This document shows positions 55,678 to 64,000 of a stretch of 64,000 nucleotides of DNA, piece after piece (the first letter of the stretch is position 1; every line of letters begins with the position of its first letter). Both the position numbers and the translations under genes were made by a program. Below the pieces are notes generated by a model, which saw nothing but the letters and a program-made list of their open reading frames with translations, was not told the origin of the DNA and ran no database searches. Location of the stretch: assembly GCF_004365355.1 (NCBI RefSeq), contig NZ_SODP01000001.1, positions 3,005,497-3,069,496 of the forward strand. Reading direction: 5' to 3'. The stretch comes from Kribbella pratensis. Lineage in GTDB: Bacteria > Actinomycetota > Actinomycetes > Propionibacteriales > Kribbellaceae.

Positions 55678-56482
55678 GTTGCACCCGAACGACCTCCCGC
55701 TCGTCGAAGCCCTCCGTACCGCCGGCTTCGATCCGGTGGCCGAGGTGTGGACCGACCCGTCCGTCGACTGGTCGGCGTACGACGCGGTCCTGCTCCGCAC
55801 CGTCTGGGACTACCACCGGCGGTACGACGAGTTCACCGAGTGGCTCGCGCTGCTCGACAAGGCCGGCGTACCGCTGCTCAACGACTCCGGTCTGATCCGC
55901 TGGAACGGCGACAAGCGGTACCTGCTCGAGCTCCGCGAGCGCGGTGTCGCGATCGTGCCGTCCCAGGTCGCGGCCGGCGCGTGCCTGCGTGAGGTGGTGA
56001 GCGGGCTCGCCGGGCAGGAGATCGTGGTCAAGCCGACCGTCAGCGCGACCGCTCTGCACACCGTCCGCGGTGTCGCGGGCTCCGCCGAGTTCGACCGGAC
56101 GCTGACCGAGCTGCCCGAGCTCGTGTACCTCGTGCAGCCCTTCCAGTCCGAGATCGTCGAGGACGGCGAGTGGTCGCTGATCTTCGTCGACGGCGAGTTC
56201 ACCCACGCGGTGGTCAAGCACCCAGCCGCGGGTGACTACCGCGTCCAGGACGACTTCGGCGGCACCGTGACGCCGGCCGAGCCGACTGAGGTCGTACTCG
56301 ACGGCGCCCGGACCGCGCTGCAGGCGGCCGGCCGCACGCCGGCGTACGCCCGCGTCGACGGCGTGGTCGTCAACGGCCGCTTCCTGCTGATGGAACTCGA
56401 ACTGATCGAGCCGGAGCTGTTCTTCCCGCAGCACCCGGAAGCCGCAGAGAAGCTCGCCGCAGCAGTCGCGGCGCGCGTCTAG
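55634..56482 (+). CDS. ATP-grasp (RimK/DcsG-like) enzyme
   Basis: A 282-residue carboxylate-amine ligase-like protein. It has LRTVWDYHRRYDEFTEWL, NGDKRYLLEL, VVKPTVSATALHT (ATP-lysine strand), VQPFQSEIVEDGEWSLIFVD and a metal-binding end, RVDGVVVNGRFLLMELELIEPEL. This resembles DcsG-type ATP-grasp proteins with unknown amino acid substrate. The GTG start lies inside the GT87 gene, so the pair is coupled. Overlaps the convergent WhiB gene by 4 bases. Confidence 0.85.
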   Translation: MTKRIALATSAEHAELHPNDLPLVEALRTAGFDPVAEVWTDPSVDWSAYDAVLLRTVWDYHRRYDEFTEWLALLDKAGVPLLNDSGLIRWNGDKRYLLELRERGVAIVPSQVAAGACLREVVSGLAGQEIVVKPTVSATALHTVRGVAGSAEFDRTLTELPELVYLVQPFQSEIVEDGEWSLIFVDGEFTHAVVKHPAAGDYRVQDDFGGTVTPAEPTEVVLDGARTALQAAGRTPAYARVDGVVVNGRFLLMELELIEPELFFPQHPEAAEKLAAAVAARV

Positions 56483-56739
56483 CTCGCAGCCGACTCGGGA
56501 TGGCCGCGGCGACGCCCGTACAACAGGGTCTCGCCGGCGGCCGTTCCGGTGTACTTCGTCCGCCGGGCCCACTCGCGGCATTCCTCCAGCACCGGGCACG
56601 ACTTAACGCACAGCTCACGGGCCTTGCTCTGCTCCCAGCGGGACGCGCTCTCGTCGTACGCCGGCGCCTGCCCGATACACGCGGCCCGGCTCATCCAGCG
56701 GTCGGCGGGATCCACGATCACGGTCAGGGTCGGCCTCAT
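56479..56739 (-). CDS. WhiB-family iron-sulfur protein, divergent
   Basis: The 86 residues have the four cluster cysteines at 21, 44, 48 and 54 (LCVKSCPVLEEC), the canonical spacing for a 4Fe-4S WhiB. The usual G-V/I-W-G-G turn is replaced by AAGETLLYGRRRG. The basic tail remains. This is a short, variant WhiB that may bind sigma or another partner differently. Confidence 0.85.
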   Translation of the reverse strand: MRPTLTVIVDPADRWMSRAACIGQAPAYDESASRWEQSKARELCVKSCPVLEECREWARRTKYTGTAAGETLLYGRRRGHPESAAS

Positions 56740-56823
56740 GACTCCGACCGTAGAACCCCCGCGACCGTCGGCAGCCTATGTCTCGAAATATGATCGGGTT
56801 ACTGGACTTTTAAGGTCTGAGGT

Positions 56824-57758
56824 ATGCCGACACTCGATGACATCCGCCAGGCCGCCCGGGAGCTCGAGGGACGGATCCACCGCACACCGATGCTGACCTC
56901 GTCGGCGCTGAACGAGCGATTCGGCGCCGACCTGGTGCTCAAGGCCGAGCTGTTCCAGAAGACCGGCAGCTTCAAGGTCCGCGGTCTGCTGACCAAGCTG
57001 CTCCGGCTCAGCGCCGCCGAGCGGGAGCGTGGCGTGATCACGGTCTCGGCCGGGAACGCGGCCGGTGCGCTCGCCTGGGCCGCACGGGACGCCGGCGTCC
57101 CGGCCACAGTCGTGATGGCGAAGACCGCCGTCCAGGCGAAGATCGACGCCGCCCGCGGGTACGGCGCGACCGTGGAGCTCGTCGAGGGTGACCTGATGGC
57201 GCAGTACGAGCGGATCAAGGACGAGCGAAGCTGACCGGTGTCCATCCGTTCGACGACGAGGACGTGATCACCGGACACGGGAGCCTCGGGCTCGAACTGC
57301 TGGCGGACCGGCCCGACCTCGGCACCGTCCTGGTGCCGGTGGGTGGCGGCGGGCTGATCTCGGGCGTCGCGACGGCGCTCAAGCTGGTGAAGCCGGAGAT
57401 CCGCGTGATCGGGATCGAGCCTCAGCAAGCCGACGTGGTCAGCCGCAGCCTCGAGGCCGGCGAGCCGCAGCAGCTTGCCACGGCCCGATCGATCGCCGAC
57501 GGCCTTGCCGCGCCTGTCTGCGGCACCCGCAACTTCCCGCTCATCCAGCGGTACGTCGACCAGATCGTCCGCGTGAGCGAGGACGCTCTTCTCGAGGCGA
57601 CCCGTCTGGTCATGTCACGCACCAAGCTCGCCCTCGAACCGGCGGCAGCCGCTCCGTTCGCGGCGCTGCTCGAGGGCAGCATCCAGCTCGACCACACCAC
57701 CACAGCCGCCACTGTCGTCAGCGGCGGCAACCTCGACGTGTCGAAACTGATGCTCTAG
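56824..57758 (+). pseudogene. Threonine/serine dehydratase-like PLP enzyme, frameshifted
   Basis: The first frame (to 57234, 136 residues) has LFQKTGSFKVRG with PLP Lys 51 and SAGNAAGALAW. It then hits a stop after KDERS. The second frame, joined by a one-base change near 57227-57232, continues LTGVHPFDDEDVITGHG, LVPVGGGGLISG and VVSGGNLDVSKL to a normal end. Joined, it would be about 311 residues, full length for fold-type II threonine dehydratase/serine racemase. A real mutation or a sequencing error; the rest looks under selection. Confidence 0.8.
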
Positions 57759-59215
57759 GCAGGGTCCAGCGCGGTGGCCAGCCTGGTTCGGCCCCGCGAC
57801 GGTACGCCGTCACTCGGATCGTCGACCAGGCCGCCCCGGCGGACCGGGTCCCGTTCCGGCAGCAGGATGTCGCGGGCGACCACGAGCATCAGCCACAGCG
57901 TGCCGGCCATCCGCAGGATCACGGAGAACCAGTAGATCCGGTCCGGCACCTGCGGATCGCCAGGCGCCAGGAACTGGGCGAGATGCATCCACACCAGCAT
58001 CCAGTAGAAGCACTCACAGGCCTGCCAGATCAGCCAGTCCCGCAAGCGCGGACGGGCCAGCGCGACCAGCGGCAGCAGCCACAGGACGTACTGCGGTGAG
58101 TAGACCTTGTTGATCAGCAGGAACGCCGCGACGACCAGGAACGCCAGCTGGGCGAACCGAGGCGGTCGTGGCGCCATCAGCCCGAGGATCGCGATCGACA
58201 GGCACAGGCCGGCGAAGATCACGATGTTCAGCTGGTTGACGTCCGCGACCTCGTGGTTGGCGAGTTTGAGGACGTACCAGATCGAGCCGTAGTCGCTCTC
58301 GCGCTGATCGTTGAACTGCCAGAACGACAGCCATTCGTTCTTCGCGAGCAGGTAGATCGGCGCGTTCACCAGACCCCACGCGACCCCGGCCGCGATCGCC
58401 GCCTGGAACCACGGCCACAGCTTCCGGCCGCGGATGCACACGATCAGCAACGGCCCGAGCAGGAGGAACGGATAGAACTTCGCCGCCGTCCCGAGCCCGA
58501 GCAGGATGCCGAACCACACCGGTTTACCGCGCGACCAGGCGAACATCGCGCCCGCTGTCAGCGCGACCGCGAACAGGTCCCAGTTGATCGTCGACGTCAG
58601 TGCGAGCACGGGCGCCGCAGCGACGTACAGGGCGTCCAGAGGCTGCCCTCGCGCGGCACCGGGACGGGTTTCGGCCCCGCGGGCCGTGGCGGCGGTGAAG
58701 CCGACGATCAGCAGTGCGCAGATGAACAGCATCACCATGTTGACCACGAAGAACACGCCGGCCGTGTCGCGCTTCTGCTCGACGGTGATGTCCTTCTTCG
58801 GGTCGCCGGTCATCAACCAGGTGATCCGCGCCGCGACCTCCATGAAGCCGCCGGTCAGCACCGGGTACTCGAGCACCGGGTAGTTGCCGGTGTCGAGGAA
58901 CGGCCGATTGCCCTCGGCGAAACCGCGCTCCTGGTACAGGAAGCCGATGTCGGAGTAGCACAGCGCCTTGAACGGCCGCCAGCTCTGCCGGTCCCAGCCG
59001 GCCTCCATGCACGGCGCCTTCTGCAGGACGCCGAGCCCGAACGTGATCGTGCACACCGCGAGCGCGATCCGCAGCGGCGTCCACCAGGAGGAACCGGGCC
59101 GGGCGAACCGCCCGGACGGCCCACCGAGCCCAACGGTCAGGCCGGCGACGGCCGGATCATTCTCCGACGGCGCCTGCGCGAGCTCGCGTTGTGGTCCGGT
59201 CACGGTGGGCATCAT
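57755..59215 (-). CDS. GT87-like polyprenol-phosphate mannosyltransferase (DUF2029)
   Basis: A polytopic protein of 486 residues and about 11 helices, with PVLEYPVLTGGFMEVAARIT, STINWDLFAVALTAGAMFAW, GLGTAAKFYPFLLLGPLL and LLINKVYSPQYVLWLLPLVAL. This is the DUF2029 family, mannosyltransferases of lipoglycan synthesis in mycobacteria. Adjacent ATGs at 59215 and 59212 both follow AGGAG; the second has better spacing. Overlaps the end of the convergent dehydratase remnant by 4 bases. Confidence 0.85.
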   Translation of the reverse strand: MMPTVTGPQRELAQAPSENDPAVAGLTVGLGGPSGRFARPGSSWWTPLRIALAVCTITFGLGVLQKAPCMEAGWDRQSWRPFKALCYSDIGFLYQERGFAEGNRPFLDTGNYPVLEYPVLTGGFMEVAARITWLMTGDPKKDITVEQKRDTAGVFFVVNMVMLFICALLIVGFTAATARGAETRPGAARGQPLDALYVAAAPVLALTSTINWDLFAVALTAGAMFAWSRGKPVWFGILLGLGTAAKFYPFLLLGPLLIVCIRGRKLWPWFQAAIAAGVAWGLVNAPIYLLAKNEWLSFWQFNDQRESDYGSIWYVLKLANHEVADVNQLNIVIFAGLCLSIAILGLMAPRPPRFAQLAFLVVAAFLLINKVYSPQYVLWLLPLVALARPRLRDWLIWQACECFYWMLVWMHLAQFLAPGDPQVPDRIYWFSVILRMAGTLWLMLVVARDILLPERDPVRRGGLVDDPSDGVPSRGRTRLATALDPA

Positions 59216-59307
59216 CTCCTATCGGCTCACCTTGCGACCACCAGAGGTTACCCACCCGTGTCCAGGCGGGTTGAGGAGGTGTCCCCGCATGGCGTTCGCA
59301 GCGGGAG

Positions 59308-61263
59308 CTAGCCGGCCAGGAAGTCGCGCAGGACCTTCGCGCCCTCGTCGGCCGGCGGCAGCCAGACGGTGCCCTCGACGGCATCCGCGATCACGCGGTC
59401 GGTGACGAAGACCGTGCCGTCATACGCCCGCATCCGGCGCCGTACGTCCTGGCGGTCGATCCGGCCGTAGACCACGACGGCGTGCTTGATCCGGGCGGCG
59501 GTGAGCAGCGGCAGGTCGGCGATCAGGTCGTCGCTGCCCAGCACCGACTGCCAGTCCTCCATCAGGACATGCGTCACGCGATCCAGGTCGGGCAAGGTCA
59601 ACGGGCGCCGGATGATCTCGGCACCCTCAATGTCCTGGAACCACGCCTTCGCGGCCTTGGAGCCGTTCGGTCCCAGCACCAGTCGGGGTACGACGTCCTC
59701 CTGGACGGGCGGGGCGCCGACCAGCTCGGCGTACAGGTCGCGCAGGTGACCGGCCTGGGTCTCCCAGGACATCTCGTCCCGCAACCCCGGGTCCGCGGCG
59801 CGTTCGCGATACGTCTCGGGGTCCTGCAGGACGGTCTTCACAGCAACGGCCAGCGCGTCCGGGTTCTCGGCCTCGAAGACCTCGCCGATACCGGTCTTGC
59901 CGACGAACTCCTCGAGCGTCGGCATGTCACTGGTCACCACCGGCAGCCCGGCGAACGTGTACTCGAAGACCTTGTTCGGCAGGGCCATCTCGTGGCTCGG
60001 GTACCGCAGGATCGGGATCAGCCCGACGTCCGCGGTCCGGAGGAAGTGGATCACGTCGTTCGGCGCGACCGGGTCGAGGTAGTGCACCCGGTCCTCGATC
60101 TGCAGGGACGCGCCGAGCGCCCGCAGCTCGTCGACGGGTCGCGTGCGAGCGTGCGGCACGCACACGACAGCCAGGTGGACGCCGGGCAGCAGCGGCAAGG
60201 CCTCCATCGCGGTCTCGACGCCGCGGGCCCGGGTGACCCCGCCGCTGTAGACCAGCAGGGGCACCTCGGCGGGCAGCCCGATCGTGGCGCGGATGTCGGT
60301 GATCCCGCTGTCGCGCTCGGACAGCTCCGGGCTGTTGATCACCACGGTCGGCTCGCGGTCCAGCTTGTGCCGCTTCTGCAGGGTCCGGGCGATCGCCGGG
60401 CTCACCGTGACCACCCGGTCCACGGTCCGGATGTACTCGGCCTCGTGCTGCGCCCAGGCCGCGATCATCCGCGGCGTGCGGCCGCCGTACTGCGACAGGC
60501 CGGGGACGTACTCGTGGGCGTCGTACACGACCTTCAGGCTGCGACCGCGGAGGTCGGCCCGGCCCGCGGCGCGCGAGGCGACCCCGATGACGTGCATGTC
60601 GTGGGCGTGCAGCGCGTCCGGCCGCAGCTGGTCGATCAGGTCGCCGAAGATCGCCTCGTAGTCGTCGGCCTCCGGAATGACCGAGCGCCACCTCACCAGA
60701 CCGCTCCGGCCGGGCAGCCGGGTGTCCCACCACTGCCAGAAGTTGGTGGCCAGCTCGGCCTCGGTCTCGCCGAGCCAGGCGCGCGCCGACACCGCTGCCT
60801 GGGACAGCCGCAGGCGTCGGTGCCGGAGCGATCGGCGGGCCACCCCGGCCAGATGGGCGGCCGCACCGACCTGACCCGCCTTGCGCCGCGCCGTGGCTCG
60901 TCCGCGCTCAGCCTTCAGGTCCGCGAGCCGCGCCGCGACCCGGGCCGTCTCGACCCCTTCGGGCCGGACGTCGAACAACCGGCGGCCGCGGCGGAGCCGG
61001 CGCCGGCGGTTGCGCTCGTCCCGCAGGACGAAGTGGCCGGGCACGCGGATCATCACCACCTCGGACCGGCCGGACTTGCCGGACTTGCCGGACTTGCCGG
61101 ACTTGCCGGACTGGATGGTGTCGATGGCGAGCCGGCCGGACGCGGACACTCCGAGCAGCGTGACCTGGTAACCGGCCTTGCCCAGCGCGACGGCCTCCTT
61201 GAGGACCCTGGTGTCGTTGGTGATGTCGTTCGCGACGATCATCACAATGCGAGGGACGTGCAC
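59308..61263 (-). CDS. Family 4 glycosyltransferase with SGK repeat
   Basis: This 651-residue GT-B glycosyltransferase starts VPRIVMIVANDITNDTRVLKE. An SGK tripeptide repeat (about 52-66) and an arginine-rich stretch (80-150) follow. The GT4 core has DALHAHDMHVIGVAS, VYDAHEYVPGLSQYGG, YSGGVTRARGVETAMEAL and the nucleotide-sugar site LPNKVFEYTFAGLPVVTSD. About 130 extra residues lie beyond it. It follows the MarR gene on the same strand after a 213-bp gap and is 92 bases before the GT87 gene, so both may build one surface glycan. Confidence 0.85.
   Translation of the reverse strand: MHVPRIVMIVANDITNDTRVLKEAVALGKAGYQVTLLGVSASGRLAIDTIQSGKSGKSGKSGKSGRSEVVMIRVPGHFVLRDERNRRRRLRRGRRLFDVRPEGVETARVAARLADLKAERGRATARRKAGQVGAAAHLAGVARRSLRHRRLRLSQAAVSARAWLGETEAELATNFWQWWDTRLPGRSGLVRWRSVIPEADDYEAIFGDLIDQLRPDALHAHDMHVIGVASRAAGRADLRGRSLKVVYDAHEYVPGLSQYGGRTPRMIAAWAQHEAEYIRTVDRVVTVSPAIARTLQKRHKLDREPTVVINSPELSERDSGITDIRATIGLPAEVPLLVYSGGVTRARGVETAMEALPLLPGVHLAVVCVPHARTRPVDELRALGASLQIEDRVHYLDPVAPNDVIHFLRTADVGLIPILRYPSHEMALPNKVFEYTFAGLPVVTSDMPTLEEFVGKTGIGEVFEAENPDALAVAVKTVLQDPETYRERAADPGLRDEMSWETQAGHLRDLYAELVGAPPVQEDVVPRLVLGPNGSKAAKAWFQDIEGAEIIRRPLTLPDLDRVTHVLMEDWQSVLGSDDLIADLPLLTAARIKHAVVVYGRIDRQDVRRRMRAYDGTVFVTDRVIADAVEGTVWLPPADEGAKVLRDFLAG
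61070..61114. repeat. 9-bp coding VNTR (SGK repeat) in the GT4 gene
   Basis: Four perfect CCGGACTTG units and one variant lie in tandem, encoding Ser-Gly-Lys on the minus strand. Perfect identity of the units suggests recent slippage; each gain or loss keeps the frame. Confidence 0.9.
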
Positions 61264-61476
61264 ACACTCTCCTGAGCCTTCGTGAGCGCAGGCGGGGAGT
61301 GCTGGAGCTCACAGCGGTGATTGCACGGTTCAACGACGGGGACGCCCGGTCGTTAGCACCGCGGGGACTTTCGCGTAGTCCCTGGCCACTTTCATGATGC
61401 CTCAAGCTTCAAGAAAGTTGCGACTTCAGCAAAATAGCGGTACAAACGTTTGGCTCGCCACTGTCAAGCGTTCAAT
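61264..61476. promoter_or_regulatory. Gap with GT4 promoter region and CAAACGTTTG palindrome
   Basis: The GT4 promoter should lie here. A perfect 10-bp palindrome, CAAACGTTTG (61443-61452), sits in a stretch noticeably richer in A and T than its neighbours (about 61390-61460). No gene seen. Confidence 0.35.
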
Positions 61477-61980
61477 TCAATCCGGCGGTTCCAGATGCGC
61501 CAGCCAGGTTGTGAGGATGCTCTCGAGTTGGGCCCGCTGGGCCGCGCTGAGCGGTTCGAGCAGCCGCTTCTCGTTTGCCATATGTGCGGCGAACGCCTTG
61601 TCGATCAGTCGGCGCCCGGCCGGGGTCAGGCGGACCACGCGACCGCGCCCGTCCTCGTCGCTGCGCCGCCGCCGGACCAGACCGGCCGCCTCGAGCCGAT
61701 CGACCCGCTTGGTCACCGCGCCGGTCGTCACCATCGTGTGCAGCGCGATCTCCCCCGGCGCACGCTCGTACGGCGAACCCGCGCGCCGGAGCGCCGCGAG
61801 GACGTCGAACTCCCCCTCCGACAGCCCGTACTTCGCGTAGAGCAGCGTCAGCTCACCGGTGAGCTGATTCGCGATCCGGTGCAGCCGGCCGATCACCCCC
61901 TGCGGGCTGGTGTCGACATCCGGCCGCTCCGCCTGCCACTCCGCCTGGATCCTGGCCACGTGATCGGTCACGCGGACCAC
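61477..61980 (-). CDS. MarR-family transcriptional regulator
   Basis: About 167 residues. The MarR winged helix is GLSEGEFDVLAALRRAGSPY, IALHTMVTTGAVTKRVDRLE (recognition helix) and GLVRRRRSDEDGRGRVVRLT (wing). The GTG used has AGGAAG 6 bases upstream. An ATG 11 codons earlier would overlap the start of the divergent transporter and place the operator palindrome inside the gene. It probably represses the transporter and itself. Confidence 0.87.
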   Translation of the reverse strand: MVRVTDHVARIQAEWQAERPDVDTSPQGVIGRLHRIANQLTGELTLLYAKYGLSEGEFDVLAALRRAGSPYERAPGEIALHTMVTTGAVTKRVDRLEAAGLVRRRRSDEDGRGRVVRLTPAGRRLIDKAFAAHMANEKRLLEPLSAAQRAQLESILTTWLAHLEPPD

Positions 61981-62002
61981 TATATCTTCCTGGGAAGCTA
62001 TA
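61981..62002. promoter_or_regulatory. MarR operator candidate
   Basis: TATATCTTCC and GGAAGCTATA form a 10-bp inverted repeat with one mismatch and a 2-base spacer, the usual MarR site size. It overlaps the ribosome sites of both divergent genes. Confidence 0.65.
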
Positions 62003-62905
62003 GTGTTTTCCATGGAAGATACCTTCCGCTGGACCCTGGTCACCGCGATCGCACCGATTGCCTGGGGCACGAACTACTTCGTCACACACGAGTACCTGCC
62101 GACCGGACATCCCTTGTACGGCGCGGTGTTCCGTGCTCTGCCCGCCGGGTTCCTCCTGCTCTGCGTGGCCCGGCGTCTCCCCCGCGGCGTCTGGTGGTGG
62201 CGATCGCTGCTGCTCGGCGTCTGCAACATGGGCGCCTTCTTCGCGCTGATCTACCTTGCGTCCCAGCTGCTTCCGGTCAGCCTCGCGTCGACGATCATGT
62301 CCGCCTCGCCGCTCACGATGGCCCTCTTCGCCTGGGCGCTGCTCGCCGAACGACCGACCGTTCCGGTCCTGGCCGGCGCCGCGGCCGGAATCGCCGGCGT
62401 CTGCCTGCTCCTCGGCACCGGAACGACCGCCGTGAACCTGCGTGGCGTCGCCGCTTCGGTCGCGGCCCTCACCATGTCGTCCTTCGGCTACATCCTTGCC
62501 AAGAAGTGGGGACGAGCCGACGGCCCGATCGCGACCACCGCCTGGCAGCTGATCGCCGGCGGTCTGGTCCTGATCCCGTTCGCGGTGATCTTCGAGGGCG
62601 GCCCGCCTCACCTCGATCTGCCCGCGATCGGCGGTTTCGCGTACGTCGGCCTGGTCGCGACCGCTCTCGCGTTCACCACATGGTTCACGGGCCTGCGTCA
62701 CCTCAGCGCAGCGTCCGTCGGGCTGATCGGGCTGCTCAATCCCGTGACCGGCGTACTGCTCGGCGTTCTGGTCTCCGGCGACGTGCTCACGCTTCAGCAG
62801 GTGCTCGGGCTGGGCCTCGTGCTGTTCGGGATCACGCTGAGCCGTCCACGTCGCGGATCGCGAGTTGAGGCCGGAAGGGCGGAGCCTTCTAAGGTTTATC
62901 GATGA
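62003..62905 (+). CDS. EamA/DMT-family transporter
   Basis: The membrane protein has 300 residues and ten helices in two EamA halves. WGTNYFVTHEYLPTGHPLYG opens the first; TSSFGYILAKKW-like MSSFGYILAKKWGR opens the second, and LNPVTGVLLGVLVSGD ends it. It likely exports metabolites or a drug. The GTG has GGGAAG 5 bases upstream; ATG at 62012 is the alternative. Coupled to the GH36 gene by ATGA. Confidence 0.88.
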   Translation: MFSMEDTFRWTLVTAIAPIAWGTNYFVTHEYLPTGHPLYGAVFRALPAGFLLLCVARRLPRGVWWWRSLLLGVCNMGAFFALIYLASQLLPVSLASTIMSASPLTMALFAWALLAERPTVPVLAGAAAGIAGVCLLLGTGTTAVNLRGVAASVAALTMSSFGYILAKKWGRADGPIATTAWQLIAGGLVLIPFAVIFEGGPPHLDLPAIGGFAYVGLVATALAFTTWFTGLRHLSAASVGLIGLLNPVTGVLLGVLVSGDVLTLQQVLGLGLVLFGITLSRPRRGSRVEAGRAEPSKVYR

Positions 62906-64000
62906 ACCTCGTGTGGCGGACGCCTGAGCTGACCCTGACCTTCGCGCTCGACGACGGCCCGGTCCGGCTGACCACCGGCACGGAGCCTGGGAGCCAGCCG
63001 CTGGTCGAGGTCTCCGCACTCGGACACGGGCGCTCCCCCGGCACGAACCGCCATGTCGACACGGTCCTTGGCCGGCGGCTCCGCTACGTCACCCACGAGG
63101 ACTCCGGCGCCATGCTGCGGATCGTCCAGGAGGACGCGACCACCGGTCTTCGCGTGACGAGCGTCTTCGAGGCGGGGGCCGGCGTGCAGGCCTGGTCCGA
63201 GGCATCTCTCACGCGGCCCGGCGAACTCGTGCTGGACTTCCTCTCATCGCTCGTCGTCGGCTTGGACTCCGTCGACGCCGATCTGTACTCCGCCGCCAAC
63301 GACTGGATGGCCGAGAACCGCTGGTCGGTGCAGTCGCTGCGTGCGGGCGGCGTACCGCAGATCGTCCGCGACCCGCACTACCCGGTGTCCAAGAGCCGGC
63401 ACGCCGTGACCAGCACCGGCTCGTGGTCGACCGGCGAACGATTGCCGGTCGGCGTCCTCGTCGGTACGTCGTATGCCCTCGGCTGGCAGATCGAACACAA
63501 CGGGCCGTGGCATTACGAGCTCGGCGAGAACCGGCGCGGCGGCTATCTCCTGCTCAGCGGGCCGACCTCGCAGGAGCACCAATGGACGCTACGGCTGACC
63601 GCGGACGAGACGTTCACCACAGTGCCGGTCTCGCTTGTCGCCGGAACTGATCGGGACAGCGTCTTCGCCGCGCTCACCCGTCAACGTCGTGCGGTGCGGA
63701 AGCGCCGGCCGGTCGACGACCGGATGCCGGTGATCTTCAACGACTACATGAACACGTTGATGGGCGATCCAACGACCGAGAAGCTGCTGCCGCTCATCGA
63801 CGCCGCGGCGGAGGTCGGCGCGGACTACTTCTGCATCGACGCCGGCTGGTACGCCGAGGGCGACTGGTGGAGCACCGTCGGGGCGTGGCAGCCCTCGACC
63901 ACCCGCTTCCCCGGCGGATTGGGCGAGGTGATCGACCGGATCCACCAACGCGGCATGGTGCCCGGCCTCTGGCTCGAACCCGAGGTGATCGGCGTCGACG
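62902..64000 (+). CDS. GH36 alpha-galactosidase, partial (3' end beyond window)
   Basis: The first 366 residues are visible. An N-terminal beta-supersandwich (with HYPVSKSRHAVTSTGSWSTG and WHYELGENRRGGYLLLSGPT) is followed by the start of the barrel: IFNDYMNTLMGDPTTEKLLP, ADYFCIDAGWYAEGDWW and GLWLEPEVIGVD. The pattern is that of GH36 (retaining alpha-galactosidase). The catalytic nucleophile of GH36 lies later and is cut off. No signal peptide, so it acts on imported oligosaccharides. AAGG precedes the ATG. Confidence 0.85.
   Translation, partial: MNLVWRTPELTLTFALDDGPVRLTTGTEPGSQPLVEVSALGHGRSPGTNRHVDTVLGRRLRYVTHEDSGAMLRIVQEDATTGLRVTSVFEAGAGVQAWSEASLTRPGELVLDFLSSLVVGLDSVDADLYSAANDWMAENRWSVQSLRAGGVPQIVRDPHYPVSKSRHAVTSTGSWSTGERLPVGVLVGTSYALGWQIEHNGPWHYELGENRRGGYLLLSGPTSQEHQWTLRLTADETFTTVPVSLVAGTDRDSVFAALTRQRRAVRKRRPVDDRMPVIFNDYMNTLMGDPTTEKLLPLIDAAAEVGADYFCIDAGWYAEGDWWSTVGAWQPSTTRFPGGLGEVIDRIHQRGMVPGLWLEPEVIGVD

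Overview
The window comes from a high-GC actinobacterium. Supporting signs are a WhiB-family protein, a single bifunctional Rel, a mycothiol-type DinB protein, an Eis acetyltransferase, the split ruvC-ruvA-ruvB / yajC-secD-secF-apt-rel / hisS-aspS core, and frequent GTG starts with ATGA or GTGA gene overlaps. The gene mix (NgcEFG amino-sugar uptake, GH36 galactosidase, many ABC transporters) would fit Kribbella or a relative in the Propionibacteriales. That placement is an inference from gene content, not a computed one.

Layout. Bases 1-9642 hold an accessory minus-strand block. A FadR-type GntR regulator comes first. It is followed by an oligopeptide/amide ABC transporter (binding lipoprotein, two permeases, a fused double ATPase), an acetamidase/formamidase, two alpha/beta hydrolases and the start of an AraC regulator, with gene overlaps or gaps of at most 10 bases from the binding protein onward. 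Four GTATAC-centred sites and a 34-bp tandem duplication mark its control regions. Bases 9718-11168 hold a methyltransferase and a potassium channel. Bases 11267-16567 hold aspS, hisS, a metallo-hydrolase and a DUF349 protein. Bases 16781-21672 are an accessory island: an AbiEi/DUF559-like protein, GrpB, a secreted papain-like protease with a membrane-anchored partner, an HTH protein and an M15-like lipoprotein.

Bases 21704-30961 are the conserved rel-apt-secFD-yajC-ruvBAC core, with a striking palindrome cluster between apt and rel. Bases 31034-34341 hold Eis, DUF4442, DinB and lipoprotein genes. Bases 34369-39636 hold yebC, pdxT, a small DUF protein and ngcGFE. HrpB, pdxS and a PdxR-like MocR regulator follow, with AGTGGACT motifs at both pdxR and pdxS.

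From 45083 to 56482 lie a family-A polymerase-like protein, a tiny basic protein, an ECF sigma factor with a LemA-like membrane protein, and then a plus-strand run: mtnP, an NAD-dependent sugar epimerase with a zinc knuckle, a GT2, a nucleotidyltransferase-like/methyltransferase fusion, a GT87-like mannosyltransferase and an ATP-grasp enzyme. A convergent two-component system interrupts this run. It is the best candidate for an uncharacterised pathway. The right end carries a WhiB-like protein, a frameshifted threonine/serine dehydratase, another GT87-like protein, a GT4 with a coding VNTR, a MarR/DMT divergent pair with an operator-like palindrome, and a partial GH36 alpha-galactosidase cut by the window edge.

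One non-coding element stands out. A hairpin with 21-22 nt arms and a 15-nt loop occurs twice (44990-45046 and 54251-54309), and the second copy forms the stop of one gene and the start of the next.

No rRNA, tRNA, CRISPR array or recognisable insertion sequence was seen.
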